Source: JASHPR01 sp963833885
GTDB taxonomy: Bacteria; Actinomycetota; Actinomycetes; Streptosporangiales; Streptosporangiaceae
NCBI GenBank assembly: GCA_963833885.1
Contig: CAWHZU010000007.1
Span: forward strand, 248,001-312,000
Length of the DNA stretch: 64,000 nucleotides
Direction of reading: 5' to 3'
The position numbers and the translations under genes are program-made. Of the stretch, positions 52,557 through 62,229 are shown in pieces (the stretch's first letter is position 1; each line of letters opens with the position of its first letter). The notes beneath the pieces were generated by a model. That model did not search any database, was not told where the DNA came from, and was given only the letters and a program-made list of their open reading frames with translations.

Positions 52557-55406
52557 CCGCGGCGGCGTTATGCCCAGTTCCCGGCTGGGCGTGATCGCCG
52601 ACGCTGGCGAGCTTGGCGCGGACGTTCCCGGCGGCCGGATGGTGCAGGTCGTCGAGGATCGCGAGCGCCTGCCGCCAGGCGTCTTGTGCCTCTGGCTGGT
52701 CACCGGCGACCTGGCGGGCGTCGCCGAGGTGCGTCAGGATGCCGGCCTCGCCGAACCGGTCCCCGACTTCCCGGATGAGGGTGAGGGCGTGCCGGTAGCG
52801 GTCGGCGGCGCCGGCCAGGTCGCCGAGCAGCAGTTCGGCGTAGCCGAGGCTGTCCCAGATGTGTGCCTCGCAGTACCGGTTGCCTAGCTCGCGATAGAGG
52901 CTGAGGGCCTGCTGGCAGACCGTGCGCGCCCGCAGGGGGCTGCCGAGCTGAGCGTGGCACCAGCCGATCGAGTTGAGGGCGTTAGCCTCCCCGGCGCGAT
53001 TGGCGGTGGCCCGGAACAGGACGAGTGCCTGCTCGGAGTGGCCGAGCGCGTCGGCGTACCGGCCCCGCATCTCGGCCGCGCCGGAAAGATCCTGGCGGAT
53101 CCGGGCCTCGCCGGCGCGATCGCCGAGCTGCCGGTAGAGACCGAGGCATTCGGCCTGGTGGATGCCGGCCTCCACGTGAGCGCCGATTTTCAGGCAGGCG
53201 GCCGCGGCGCTACGGCGGGCCATGGCCTGCGCGGTCTTGTCACCGAGACGGATAGCAGCGGCCACGGCGGCGCGCTCCACCGAGGCCCATTCGTGCCAGT
53301 GACCACGCCAGTCCAGGAAGCTGGCCAGGGCCCAGGGCAGCTGCCAGGCGTGCACGTCGAAGCCGGCCTCGGCGGCCAGGGCAAGCGTGGCGGCCAGGAC
53401 GCGGTGCTCGGCTTCGAACCAGGCCAGCGCCTCCTGATAACTCGCGAGCGGCTCAGGCGTGACCCCAGGGCGCGCCGGATCGGGCGTCGGCCCGCCACGG
53501 TGCGGCTGCATCAGCCGGGCGGCGGTGTGCGCGGTGTGCAGGTAGTGGTCGAGCATCCGGGCGGTGGCCTCGCGCCGCGTCTGCTCCTGGCTCGTGGCGG
53601 CTTGCTCGGCGGCGTAGGCGCGTAGCAGGTCGTGGGAGGTGTACCGGCCTGGGGAGTGTTCGGTGAGCAGGTGGGCGTGGGTGAGTTCGCGGAGCAGCCG
53701 GCGGGCGTGGCCGGGGTCCAGGCCGGCGAGGCTGGCGGCGGCTGCGGCGGTGGTGTCGGGGCCGGGGTGCAGGCCGAGCAGCTGGAACATGCGGGCGGCG
53801 GGGGTGCTGAGCTGGTGGTAGGACCAGGAGAACACCGCGCGGACGTCGGTGGCGTCTTCTTCGCCGGTGGTCAGGGCGTCCAGGCGGCCGCGGGTGTCGC
53901 GCAGTTCGGCGGCCAGGGTGGTGAGGGTGAAGTCGGGGCGGGCTGCGGCGCGGGCGCCGGTGACGGCCAGGGCCAGCGGCAGCCGGGCGCACAGCCGGGC
54001 TAGTTCGCCGGCCGCGGCTGGCTCGGCGGCGACGCGGTCGGGGCCTAGCCGGCGGGCCAGCACGTGGTGTGCTTCGCCGCTGGTCAGTACGTCCAGGACG
54101 ATGGCCTGGGCGCCGTCGGCGGCGATCAGGCCGGCGAGCTGGTTGCGGCTGGTGACGATGACCAGGCAGCCTGGTGCGCCGGGCAGCAGCGGGCGGACCT
54201 GGTCGGGGCCGCCGGCGTTGTCGAGCACGATGAGGGTTTTGGTGCCGGCCAGGCGGCTGCGGTACACCGACTGGCGGCCGTCGAGGGTGGCCGGGATCTG
54301 GGCGGCGGGGACGGCCAGGGCGTCGAGGAAGATGCGCAGTGCCTCGGCGGGGCGCAGCGGGTCGGCAGGCCCGAAGCCGCGCAGGTTCACATACAGCTGC
54401 CCGCCGGGGAACCCCCCCGCGTGCTGGTGCGCCCAGTGCACCGCCAGCGCGGTCTTACCCACCCCCGCCGTCCCGCTGATCACCGTGATCGGCGCCGCGC
54501 CATCGCCGTCTGGAGGTTCTGGCAGCAGCGCCGACACCGCGGCAAGCTCCGCTGCCCGCCCGGTGAACCCGGGAACCTCGGCGGGCAGCATCCTCGGGCG
54601 CGGGGCACCGTCAGAGAGACGAGTGCCCCCGGCGCCGCCGCGTTCCCTGGTCCCGGGAAGCAGCAGCGAGGGGTCGGCCCGCTGAATGCGCAGGTTCAGC
54701 TCGCGCAGCGCGGGCCCTGGCTCGATGCCGAGCTCGCCGACCAGCTGGCGGCGGGTGTTCCGGTAGGCGGTCAGCGCCGCGGCCTGCTGTCCGGACCGGT
54801 ACAGCGCCAGCATCAGCAGCTCGTGCACCCGTTCCCGCAGCGGCTCGGCAGCGGCCAGTTTCTCCAGCTCAGGGATGAGCTCGCGGTGCAGGCCCAGGTG
54901 CAGCTGGGCGTCGATCCTGGCTTCCAGCGCGCCAAGGCGCAGCTCGGTCAGCCGCTGGCCCTCGGTGCGGGCCAGGGCCGGAGACGGCACATCCGCCAGC
55001 GGCTGCCCCCGCCACACCTCCAGCGCCGCCGTCAGCCGGTCAGCGGCGTCCGGCCAAGCCCCGGCGCGCGCGGCCGCCAGGCCGGCGGCGTGCAGTTCGG
55101 TGAACCGGGCTACGTCCAGCTCTCCGGGCCCCACCTCGATCAGGTACCCGGCCGGGCGGGTCACGATCCGGTCCCGGCCGGCGGCTCCAGGGCGTGCCGC
55201 AGCCGCTTGACGTAGTTCTGCATCGTCACCCGCGAGCTGCCCGGTGGCCCGCCCTGCCACACCGCCGCCGCCAGGTCGGCGGACGCGACGACCTCGTTCG
55301 CCCGCAGCAGCAGCGCCGCCATCAGCACCCGCTGCTTGCCCGCCGACACCGTGACCCGTGACTCGCCGACGCGCACCAGCAGGGTCCCCAGCAGGCCAAA
55401 TTCCAT
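52528..55406 (-). pseudogene. AfsR/SARP-family regulator 1, frame broken near its DNA-binding domain
   Basis: From the ATG at 55406 the frame encodes the SARP winged helix (MEFGLLGTLLVRVGE to VKRLRHALEP). At about 55178-55187 it is lost; adding one base restores EPAGRDRIVTRPAGYLIEV, and the rest continues in one frame: BTAD domain, NB-ARC (P-loop GTAGVGKTALAV) and C-terminal TPRs, about 959 aa in total. SARPs of this size activate antibiotic clusters. As assembled, only a DNA-binding stub would be made. The NB-ARC region is almost identical in DNA to that of the next gene. Confidence 0.82.
53598..54484. repeat. 887-bp near-identical repeat, copy 1 (NB-ARC of SARP 1)
   Basis: The DNA from 53598 to 54484 appears the same, base for base as far as I compared, as 56551-57437 (offset 2953). 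Outside these limits the two genes diverge abruptly, including at synonymous positions. It encodes the P-loop through the winged-helix part of NB-ARC. Confidence 0.85.
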
Positions 55407-55549
55407 CGAAGCCACCACGGCACGCCCCTGCGCTAGGACCCGTGCGACCGGCGAAACCCAGTGCCGCCCGGATTTCGGATAATACTGGAGCGAGCCATTC
55501 ACAACAGGGCTAAATGGCCGTCCGCGGCAATTGGGCGGAGGAATGGCTG

Positions 55550-58432
55550 TTAGGGACTGAGCTTGGCGCGGACCTCCTCCGCGTCGGGATGATGCAGGTC
55601 GTCGAGGATGTCCAGGGCCTGCTGCCACGCCTCCCGGGCCTCCTGAGTCCTGCCGCCGGCGTGGTAGGCGTCGCCAAGGTGGGTGATCGTGACGGCTTCC
55701 TGGTAGCGGTTACCGACTTCCCGGTAGAGGCCGAGTGCCTGCCGATAGCAGTCGGCCGCCTCGTCCAGCCGCCCGAGGTGATGTTCGGCGTAACCGACGC
55801 TGTCCCACGCGTGCGCCATGTGCAGGCGGTTGCCGAGCTCGCGAAGCAGCGGCAGGGCCTGCCGGGAGTACTCGCGCGCCCGCTCGTAGTCGCCGGTCAG
55901 CGCGTAGCAGAAACCGGCTGAGTTGAGCACATCGGCCTGCCCGGCCCGATGCCCGGCCGCCCGGTACAGCGCGAGGGCCTGCTCGTTGTGGTCAAGCGCG
56001 TCGGTGTAGCGGCCCTGGCGCTCGGCCACCCAGCCCAGGGACTGGTGGACGCGGGCCTCACCCGCGCGGTCACCAAGCTGCCGGTACAACGCCAGGCAGT
56101 CGGCCAGGTGGGCGCGGGCCTGGCCGTAATCGCCGAGCCGGGCGCAGGCTGAGGCGGCCAGGCGATGCGCAACAGCCTGCCCGGCGGTGTCGCCAAGGCG
56201 GGTAGCAGCCGTTATCGCGACGCGCTGGAAGTCGGCGTACTGCTGCCACTCCGCCCGCCCGTCCAGGAAGGTCGCCATGGTCCAGGGGAGCCGCCAGGCG
56301 CAGGCGTCGAACCCGGACTTGACGGCCAGGGCCAGCGCCGCGGCCAGCACGTGATGCTCGGCTTCGAACCAGGCCAGCGCCTGCTGGTGGCTCGTCAGCT
56401 GCTCGGGCGTGACCCCGTCCAGCGCCGGGCCGAGGCAGATGGGCTCACGTGAGGGGTTGAGCAGCAGCGCGGCGGTGTGCGCGGTGTGCAGGTAATGGTC
56501 GAGGACCCGGCCGATGGCGGCGTTGCGGGCGTGCTGGTCGTGGTTGGCGTCGGCTTGCTCGGCGGCGTAGGCGCGTAGCAGGTCGTGGGAGGTGTACCGG
56601 CCTGGGGAGTGTTCGGTGAGCAGGTGGGCGTGGGTGAGTTCGCGGAGCAGCCGGCGGGCGTGGCCGGGGTCCAGGCCGGCGAGGCTGGCGGCGGCTGCGG
56701 CGGTGGTGTCGGGGCCGGGGTGCAGGCCGAGCAGCTGGAACATGCGGGCGGCGGGGGTGCTGAGCTGGTGGTAGGACCAGGAGAACACCGCGCGGACGTC
56801 GGTGGCGTCTTCTTCGCCGGTGGTCAGGGCGTCCAGGCGGCCGCGGGTGTCGCGCAGTTCGGCGGCCAGGGTGGTGAGGGTGAAGTCGGGGCGGGCTGCG
56901 GCGCGGGCGCCGGTGACGGCCAGGGCCAGCGGCAGCCGGGCGCACAGCCGGGCTAGTTCGCCGGCCGCGGCTGGCTCGGCGGCGACGCGGTCGGGGCCTA
57001 GCCGGCGGGCCAGCACGTGGTGTGCTTCGCCGCTGGTCAGTACGTCCAGGACGATGGCCTGGGCGCCGTCGGCGGCGATCAGGCCGGCGAGCTGGTTGCG
57101 GCTGGTGACGATGACCAGGCAGCCTGGTGCGCCGGGCAGCAGCGGGCGGACCTGGTCGGGGCCGCCGGCGTTGTCGAGCACGATGAGGGTTTTGGTGCCG
57201 GCCAGGCGGCTGCGGTACACCGACTGGCGGCCGTCGAGGGTGGCCGGGATCTGGGCGGCGGGGACGGCCAGGGCGTCGAGGAAGATGCGCAGTGCCTCGG
57301 CGGGGCGCAGCGGGTCGGCAGGCCCGAAGCCGCGCAGGTTCACATACAGCTGCCCGCCGGGGAACCCCCCCGCGTGCTGGTGCGCCCAGTGCACCGCCAG
57401 CGCGGTCTTACCCACCCCCGCCGTCCCGCTGATCACCAGCACTGAGCCAGGCGCGCCCGTAGCCCCCGACAGCGTGCACAGTTCGCCTTCCCGGCCGGTG
57501 AAACCGGGCACCGTGGCCGGCAGCATCGCCGGGCGCGACCGCGCGCCGGCTGGGCGTGTCCCGCTGGCTGGGCGTGTCCCGCTGGCTGCGCGTGTCCCGC
57601 CGGCTGGCCGCGGCCCGCTGCGCGGCCCTTGGCCATGGCCGTTGCGGACGGCGCCGTTGCCGCCGGCCGCGTCCCTGGGCGCGGCGATCCGCAGCGTCGG
57701 ATCGGACTGCAGGATGCGCTGGTTCAGCTTGTGCAGGGCGGGACCGGGCTCGACGCCCAGTTCGTCGACGAGCCGCCTGCGTGCCTGCCGGTAGGCGGCC
57801 AGCGCCGCGGCCTGCTGTCCGGACCGGTACAGCGCCAGCATCAGCAGCTCGTTCACCCGCTCCCGCAGCGGCTCGGCGGCCGCCAGGGCGGCGAGCTCGG
57901 CGGTCACCTGGCGGTGACGGCCCAGGTGCAGGTCGGCGTCGATTCGGTATTCCAGTGCGGCGAGCCGCATCTCGGCCAGCCGCGGCACCTCCGCGGTCAG
58001 CAGCGGGGACTGTATATCGGCCAGCGGCTGGCCGCGCCACAGCCCCAGCGCCGCGGCAAGCTGGCTCGATGCGTTCTCCCACGCCCCGGCGCGCGCCGCG
58101 GCGATCCCGGCGGCCTGGAGCTCGGCGAACTGCGCCACGTCCAGTTCGCCGCGCCGAACCGCGATCAGGTACCCGGCCGGGCGGCTCACGATCCGCTCGT
58201 ACCCGGTCGGCCCGAGTGTGTGCCGCAGCCGCATGATGTAGTTCTGCAGCGTCACCCGCGCGGTCTCCGGGGGGCTGCCCTGCCACAGTGCCTCGGCCAG
58301 CTTGTCGACGGCGACCACCTGGTTGACAGCCAGCAGCAGCGCCGCCAGCAGCACGCGCTGTTTGCCGGCCGAGATCGGGATTGACCTCTCCTCGGCCTGC
58401 ACCAGCAGCGGCCCCAGCAGGCCGAACTCCAC
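55550..58432 (-). CDS. AfsR/SARP-family regulator 2 (BTAD-NB-ARC-TPR)
   Basis: A 960-aa regulator. A SARP winged helix (about 1-90; VEFGLLGPLLVQAEE, QNYIMRLRHTLG), BTAD (about 95-245; GYLIAVRRGELDV, LLMLALYRSGQQAAAL), an Ala/Gly/Arg/Pro linker with a 6-residue tandem repeat, NB-ARC (P-loop GTAGVGKTALAV; LIVLDNAGG as Walker B) and C-terminal tetratricopeptide repeats (YRQLGDRAGEARVHQ and so on). GTG at 58432 is chosen because GGGAGGATCTG precedes it. It is a pathway-specific activator type; its targets are unknown and no antibiotic core gene is in the window. Confidence 0.92.
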   Translation of the reverse strand: MEFGLLGPLLVQAEERSIPISAGKQRVLLAALLLAVNQVVAVDKLAEALWQGSPPETARVTLQNYIMRLRHTLGPTGYERIVSRPAGYLIAVRRGELDVAQFAELQAAGIAAARAGAWENASSQLAAALGLWRGQPLADIQSPLLTAEVPRLAEMRLAALEYRIDADLHLGRHRQVTAELAALAAAEPLRERVNELLMLALYRSGQQAAALAAYRQARRRLVDELGVEPGPALHKLNQRILQSDPTLRIAAPRDAAGGNGAVRNGHGQGPRSGPRPAGGTRAASGTRPASGTRPAGARSRPAMLPATVPGFTGREGELCTLSGATGAPGSVLVISGTAGVGKTALAVHWAHQHAGGFPGGQLYVNLRGFGPADPLRPAEALRIFLDALAVPAAQIPATLDGRQSVYRSRLAGTKTLIVLDNAGGPDQVRPLLPGAPGCLVIVTSRNQLAGLIAADGAQAIVLDVLTSGEAHHVLARRLGPDRVAAEPAAAGELARLCARLPLALAVTGARAAARPDFTLTTLAAELRDTRGRLDALTTGEEDATDVRAVFSWSYHQLSTPAARMFQLLGLHPGPDTTAAAAASLAGLDPGHARRLLRELTHAHLLTEHSPGRYTSHDLLRAYAAEQADANHDQHARNAAIGRVLDHYLHTAHTAALLLNPSREPICLGPALDGVTPEQLTSHQQALAWFEAEHHVLAAALALAVKSGFDACAWRLPWTMATFLDGRAEWQQYADFQRVAITAATRLGDTAGQAVAHRLAASACARLGDYGQARAHLADCLALYRQLGDRAGEARVHQSLGWVAERQGRYTDALDHNEQALALYRAAGHRAGQADVLNSAGFCYALTGDYERAREYSRQALPLLRELGNRLHMAHAWDSVGYAEHHLGRLDEAADCYRQALGLYREVGNRYQEAVTITHLGDAYHAGGRTQEAREAWQQALDILDDLHHPDAEEVRAKLSP
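56551..57437. repeat. 887-bp near-identical repeat, copy 2 (NB-ARC of SARP 2)
   Basis: Second copy of the segment at 53598-54484, in the same orientation 2953 bases downstream. Sharp ends inside two otherwise divergent paralogues point to gene conversion. Confidence 0.85.
57548..57619. repeat. Four tandem 18-bp units in SARP 2 linker
   Basis: GGCTGGGCGTGTCCCGCT occurs at 57548-57565 and 57566-57583. A one- to two-base variant follows at 57584-57601, and a more diverged unit at 57602-57619. Read on the coding strand this gives a repeated six-residue SGTRPA-type motif between the BTAD and NB-ARC domains, a likely flexible and length-variable linker. Confidence 0.8.
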
Positions 58433-58707
58433 CAGATCCTCCCGCCCGCGGCCAGCCGATGGCGGTTTGCCTGGGCGCTCACCGGCACCCATCGGCCTGT
58501 GCAGCGAAATATGTCCGGACGTAACACGATCCGGCCCTGTTGCGCCCAAGCTAACCACCACTGGGGTCACCGAGGCGCCGGATTTAGCGGCCAGGAAGAC
58601 AGTGCCGCAAGGGTGCCACATAAGTGCAACCCCAGAGCCGGTTCCGCGAGATCCATTCAAGGGTCGCCGGGGCAGCCGGGCTGATGGCAGTCAGGCGAGG
58701 GCGCCCG

Positions 58708-60801
58708 CTATCGCTGCGCGGCGGCGGCGGGCCGGCCGGGTATGGCGGACAGGCGCTGCATGAGCGCGGCGAACTGGTCGAAGCTCAGGCTCTGGTCGGA
58801 GTCTGACAGCGCCTTGTCGGGGTCCGGGTGGACTTCGATCAGCAGGCCGTGCGCGCCGGCGGCGCGAGCCGCCCAGGCCATGGGGGCCACGTAGCTCCGC
58901 TGACCGGTGCCGTGGCTCGGGTCCACGATGACCGGCAGGTGCGAGCGCTCGCGGACGACGGCCACCGCGGACAGGTCGAGGGTGTTGCGGGTCGCACTCT
59001 CGAAGGTCCGGATGCCGCGCTCGCAGAGGATCACCTGCTGGTTGCCCTGGGCGACGATGTACTCGGCGGCTGCCAGCCACTCCTCGATCGTGCTGGACAG
59101 CCCGCGCTTGAGCAGCACCGGCCGGTCCACCTTGCCGAGCTCACGCAGCAGGTCGAAGTTCTGCATGTTGCGCGCGCCGACCTGGAGGATGCCGGCCTCC
59201 TTGGCCATCCGCTGCACCTGGTCGACCGCCATCACCTCGGTGACCACCGGCAGGCCGGCCTCGCGCCCGGCCGCGACCAGCAGGTCGAGCCCGTCCCAGC
59301 CCAGCCCCTGGAAGGAATACGGCGAGGTCCGCGGCTTGAACACGCCACCGCGCAGCACGTGCGCGCCGTGGTCCCTGACGAACCTGGCGGTGGCCTCGAT
59401 CTGATCGCGGCTCTCGACCGAGCACGGGCCGGCCATGACCACGAAGCCGTCGCCGCCGACCAGCACGTCGCCGACCCGGATGACCGTGTCCGCCTGCCGC
59501 GCCGCCCGGTCTACCAGCTTGTACTGGCGGGAGCGGGGAGCGGCAGGCCGTGCGGCCACCGCTTCCAGCATCTCCGCCGGGTCGCCTCCGGACGGCTCAG
59601 TCTCGGGCCTGGCGGCCGCGTCCCCGGCGCGCGGCTGGCCGGGCAGGCCGCCCGGCCTGGCCGCGGTCCGCAGCGCCTTGGCCGGGTAGCTGCCGAGCAC
59701 CTTGACGAACAGCGCCGCCGACCGCAGCTCGTCGAGTGCCGCCGCGGTCCGCGGGTCGGCGGCGTTGCCCTCGAAGTCGAGGAAGAACATGTATTCCCAC
59801 GGGCGGCCGGGCCTCGGCCGGGACTCCAGCTTTGTCATCGAGTGGCCGCTGCCGGACAGCACCTCCAGGCAGCGCAGCAGGTCGCCCTCCTCGTGCCCGG
59901 TCACCAGGATCAGGCTCGTCTTGCACGGAACCCGCAGGTCCACGGTGGCCGGCTTCGCCGACAGCGCCACGAACCTGGTGAAGTTGTCGTCGCTGTCGTT
60001 GATGCCCCGGCGCAGTATGACGAGCCCGTACGCGGCGGCGGCCTCGGGGGACGCGATCGCCGCGACGGTGGGGTCACCCGACGCCGCCACGGCCTGCATC
60101 GCGCCTGCGGTGTCGAAATAGGTGGTGGGCTCGGCGTTCTGCAGGGACAGGAGGAACTGGGAGCACTGCTCGAGCCCCTGGGGATGCGACAGGATCCGGC
60201 TCAGCGAGGACAGCGGGACCTCGGCGGTGGCGGCCAGGCAGTGGTCGACCTTCCAGGTCTCCTCGCCCACGATGAACAGCTCGTGTGAGCGCAGCACGGC
60301 GTAGACCTCGTTGATGCTCCCGGCCGTGGTGTTCTCGATCGGCAGCACCGCGAGATCGGCGTCGCCGGCCAGCAGCGCGTCGGCAGCCTGGCGGAACGTG
60401 CGGTAGCCGGCAAGGTCGCCGGTCAGGCCGCGGCCGGCCAGGTACTTCTGCGCTGCAGCGTCGCTGTAGGAGTGCGCGGTGCCCTGGAACGCGACCCGGA
60501 CCCGCCCGCCGCCGTCCCCGTTCAGGTGCCGCGCCTGCTGCGCCACCGAGTCGCTGATCAGCTCGCTGAAGATCGAGCGCACCAGGCTGGCCGAGACGCC
60601 GAGGTCGGTGGCCACGGCCACCACGCCGTCCAGCACCCGCTGTTCCCGGTCCGGGTCCTGGATCCCGTCCTCGGAGTGCTCCTTGACCTTCGCGATCGCG
60701 GCGATCAGGTCGCGGCGCTGCGCGATCAGCCGGACGATGCCGCTGTCCACCTCGTCCAGGCCCTGCCGCAGGTCGGCGATGCCTGGCTGCTCGTTGCTCA
60801 C
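58708..60801 (-). CDS. Chorismate mutase-prephenate dehydratase-ACT-DAHP synthase fusion
   Basis: About 697 aa. Residues about 5-90: AroQ chorismate mutase (LDEVDSGIVRLIAQRRDLIA). About 100-280: prephenate dehydratase (VAFQGTAHSYSDAAA; NFTRFVAL with the catalytic TRF). About 295-370: ACT domain with the ESRP motif. A 60-residue Ala/Pro/Arg linker. About 435-690: type I-beta DAHP synthase (AGPCSVESRDQI, GVFKPRTSPYSFQG, DPSHGTGQRSYV). One chain would thus catalyse the first step of the shikimate pathway and two steps toward phenylalanine. GTG at 60801 has GGAG five bases upstream; GTG 60816 is the longer option. Divergent from the MFS gene. Confidence 0.9.
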   Translation of the reverse strand: MSNEQPGIADLRQGLDEVDSGIVRLIAQRRDLIAAIAKVKEHSEDGIQDPDREQRVLDGVVAVATDLGVSASLVRSIFSELISDSVAQQARHLNGDGGGRVRVAFQGTAHSYSDAAAQKYLAGRGLTGDLAGYRTFRQAADALLAGDADLAVLPIENTTAGSINEVYAVLRSHELFIVGEETWKVDHCLAATAEVPLSSLSRILSHPQGLEQCSQFLLSLQNAEPTTYFDTAGAMQAVAASGDPTVAAIASPEAAAAYGLVILRRGINDSDDNFTRFVALSAKPATVDLRVPCKTSLILVTGHEEGDLLRCLEVLSGSGHSMTKLESRPRPGRPWEYMFFLDFEGNAADPRTAAALDELRSAALFVKVLGSYPAKALRTAARPGGLPGQPRAGDAAARPETEPSGGDPAEMLEAVAARPAAPRSRQYKLVDRAARQADTVIRVGDVLVGGDGFVVMAGPCSVESRDQIEATARFVRDHGAHVLRGGVFKPRTSPYSFQGLGWDGLDLLVAAGREAGLPVVTEVMAVDQVQRMAKEAGILQVGARNMQNFDLLRELGKVDRPVLLKRGLSSTIEEWLAAAEYIVAQGNQQVILCERGIRTFESATRNTLDLSAVAVVRERSHLPVIVDPSHGTGQRSYVAPMAWAARAAGAHGLLIEVHPDPDKALSDSDQSLSFDQFAALMQRLSAIPGRPAAAAQR

Positions 60802-60839
60802 TGTGTCTCCGCTCACCCGGGCAACGGTAGCGTCTTTGC

Positions 60840-62093
60840 GTGCGCCACTCAGACTCGCCGGGCACGGCCGGCGTTCCCGCCGAGGCCGGTCGGCCGGGCC
60901 GGATGCCGCCGGCGGGCCGGACCGCGGCGGTGCTGCTCACGGCCGGGATCATGGTGCTCGCGGTCAACCTGCGCGCCTCGATCACCAGCCTGCCACCGGT
61001 CTTCCCCGAGCTGTCCGCCGCGCTGCACCTGTCCAACGGCTCGATCACCGTGCTGGCGGCGGTTCCGGTGATCTGTTTCGGGCTGTTCTCCGGCCTGGGC
61101 GGCCCGCTGAGCCGCAGCTTCGGCGAGGAACGGGTGCTGCTGGCCGCGCTGCTGCTGCTGGCGGCGGGGCTGCTGCTGCGCGGCGCGCTGCCAGGTTCGA
61201 TGCTGTTCCCCGGCACGGTGCTCGCTGGGGGCGCGATCGCGCTGATGAACGTGCTGCTGCCCAGCCTGGTGAAGCGCCGCAGCCCGGAGCGCGCGGGCCT
61301 GCTGGTCGGCGCCTACCTGGCCATGCTCGGCGCGGGCGCGGTAGTCGCCTCGCTGATCGCGGTGCCGGTGTTCAAGGCGGCCGGCAACGGGCCCGGCTGG
61401 CCGGTGTCGCTCACGCTCGGCCTGTGGGTGGTGCCGGCCGTGGCGGCGGCGGTGCTGTGGCTGCCACAGGTCCACTACCACACCAGGCCGGAGCGCGTGG
61501 TGCGCCCCACCGGGCCCGGCGTGCACCGGCACGCGCTCGCCTGGCAGGTCGGCATGTTCATGGGCCTGCAGAGCCTGAGCTACTACGCGACGCTGTCCTG
61601 GCTGCCCACGCTGTTCCGGGACCGCGGCGTGACAGCCGCGGCCGCAGGCGGCCTGCTCGCGCTCATGAACCTCGGGAACGCGCTCACCGCCATGGTCGCG
61701 CCGGCGATCGCACACCGGGTAAAGGACCAGCGCGTGATCATCGCCGTGACGGTACTGGCCATGGCCGCCGGCCTGCTCGGGTCGCAGTACGCACCGACCG
61801 GCTCCGCAGTGGCATGGGTCCTGCTGCTCGGCTTCGGGCAGGGCGCGTCGCTCGGCCTGGCGATCTTCTTCACCATGGCCAGGGCCCCGGACCCGGTCAC
61901 CGCCGCGTCGCTCTCCGGATTCGCCCAGGGTTCCGGTTACCTGATCGCGGCGGCCGGGCCGCTCGCCGTCGGATTCCTGCACACGGCGACCGGCGGCTGG
62001 ACGGTCCCGGTGCTGGCTCTGCTCGGCGCGCTCTGTCTGCAGCTTTGGGCCGGGCTGCTGGCCGGCCGGGAGGTGACGCTGCCCGGCGGCTGA
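60840..62093 (+). CDS. CynX/NimT-type MFS transporter
   Basis: A 417-aa transporter with 12 predicted helices. LAVNLRASITSLPPVFPEL in helix 1 and YYATLSWLPTLFRDRGV in helix 7 are typical of the CynX/NimT (cyanate and nitroimidazole-related) branch. GTG at 60840 is the assigned start; no Shine-Dalgarno is evident, so a leaderless transcript is possible. Only 38 bases separate it from the start of the divergent aromatic-biosynthesis fusion gene. It could export an aromatic or related metabolite; that is inference. Confidence 0.88.
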   Translation: MRHSDSPGTAGVPAEAGRPGRMPPAGRTAAVLLTAGIMVLAVNLRASITSLPPVFPELSAALHLSNGSITVLAAVPVICFGLFSGLGGPLSRSFGEERVLLAALLLLAAGLLLRGALPGSMLFPGTVLAGGAIALMNVLLPSLVKRRSPERAGLLVGAYLAMLGAGAVVASLIAVPVFKAAGNGPGWPVSLTLGLWVVPAVAAAVLWLPQVHYHTRPERVVRPTGPGVHRHALAWQVGMFMGLQSLSYYATLSWLPTLFRDRGVTAAAAGGLLALMNLGNALTAMVAPAIAHRVKDQRVIIAVTVLAMAAGLLGSQYAPTGSAVAWVLLLGFGQGASLGLAIFFTMARAPDPVTAASLSGFAQGSGYLIAAAGPLAVGFLHTATGGWTVPVLALLGALCLQLWAGLLAGREVTLPGG

Positions 62094-62113
62094 CGCGGAC
62101 GTCAACGGCGCGG

Positions 62114-62142
62114 TTCGTCGCCGGAGGGTGCGGAACTAGACT
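62114..62142 (+). promoter_or_regulatory. Possible dxs promoter
   Basis: TTCGTC (62114-62119) and TAGACT (62137-62142) are spaced by 17 bases, 87 bases ahead of the dxs start codon. The -35 is a weak match; assignment is tentative. Confidence 0.3.
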
Positions 62143-62229
62143 CCTGTGGACGCGCGGACGACGGCCCTGCGCTACGGGGACCGGCCTGGCTGACCGTTCA
62201 GGCCCGACGACCACAAAGGAGCGGGGCCA

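Noticed and set aside
52528..60801. A polyketide or peptide antibiotic gene cluster around the two SARP genes
   Set aside because: No PKS, NRPS, terpene or RiPP core gene is present in the window; the SARPs alone do not define a cluster.
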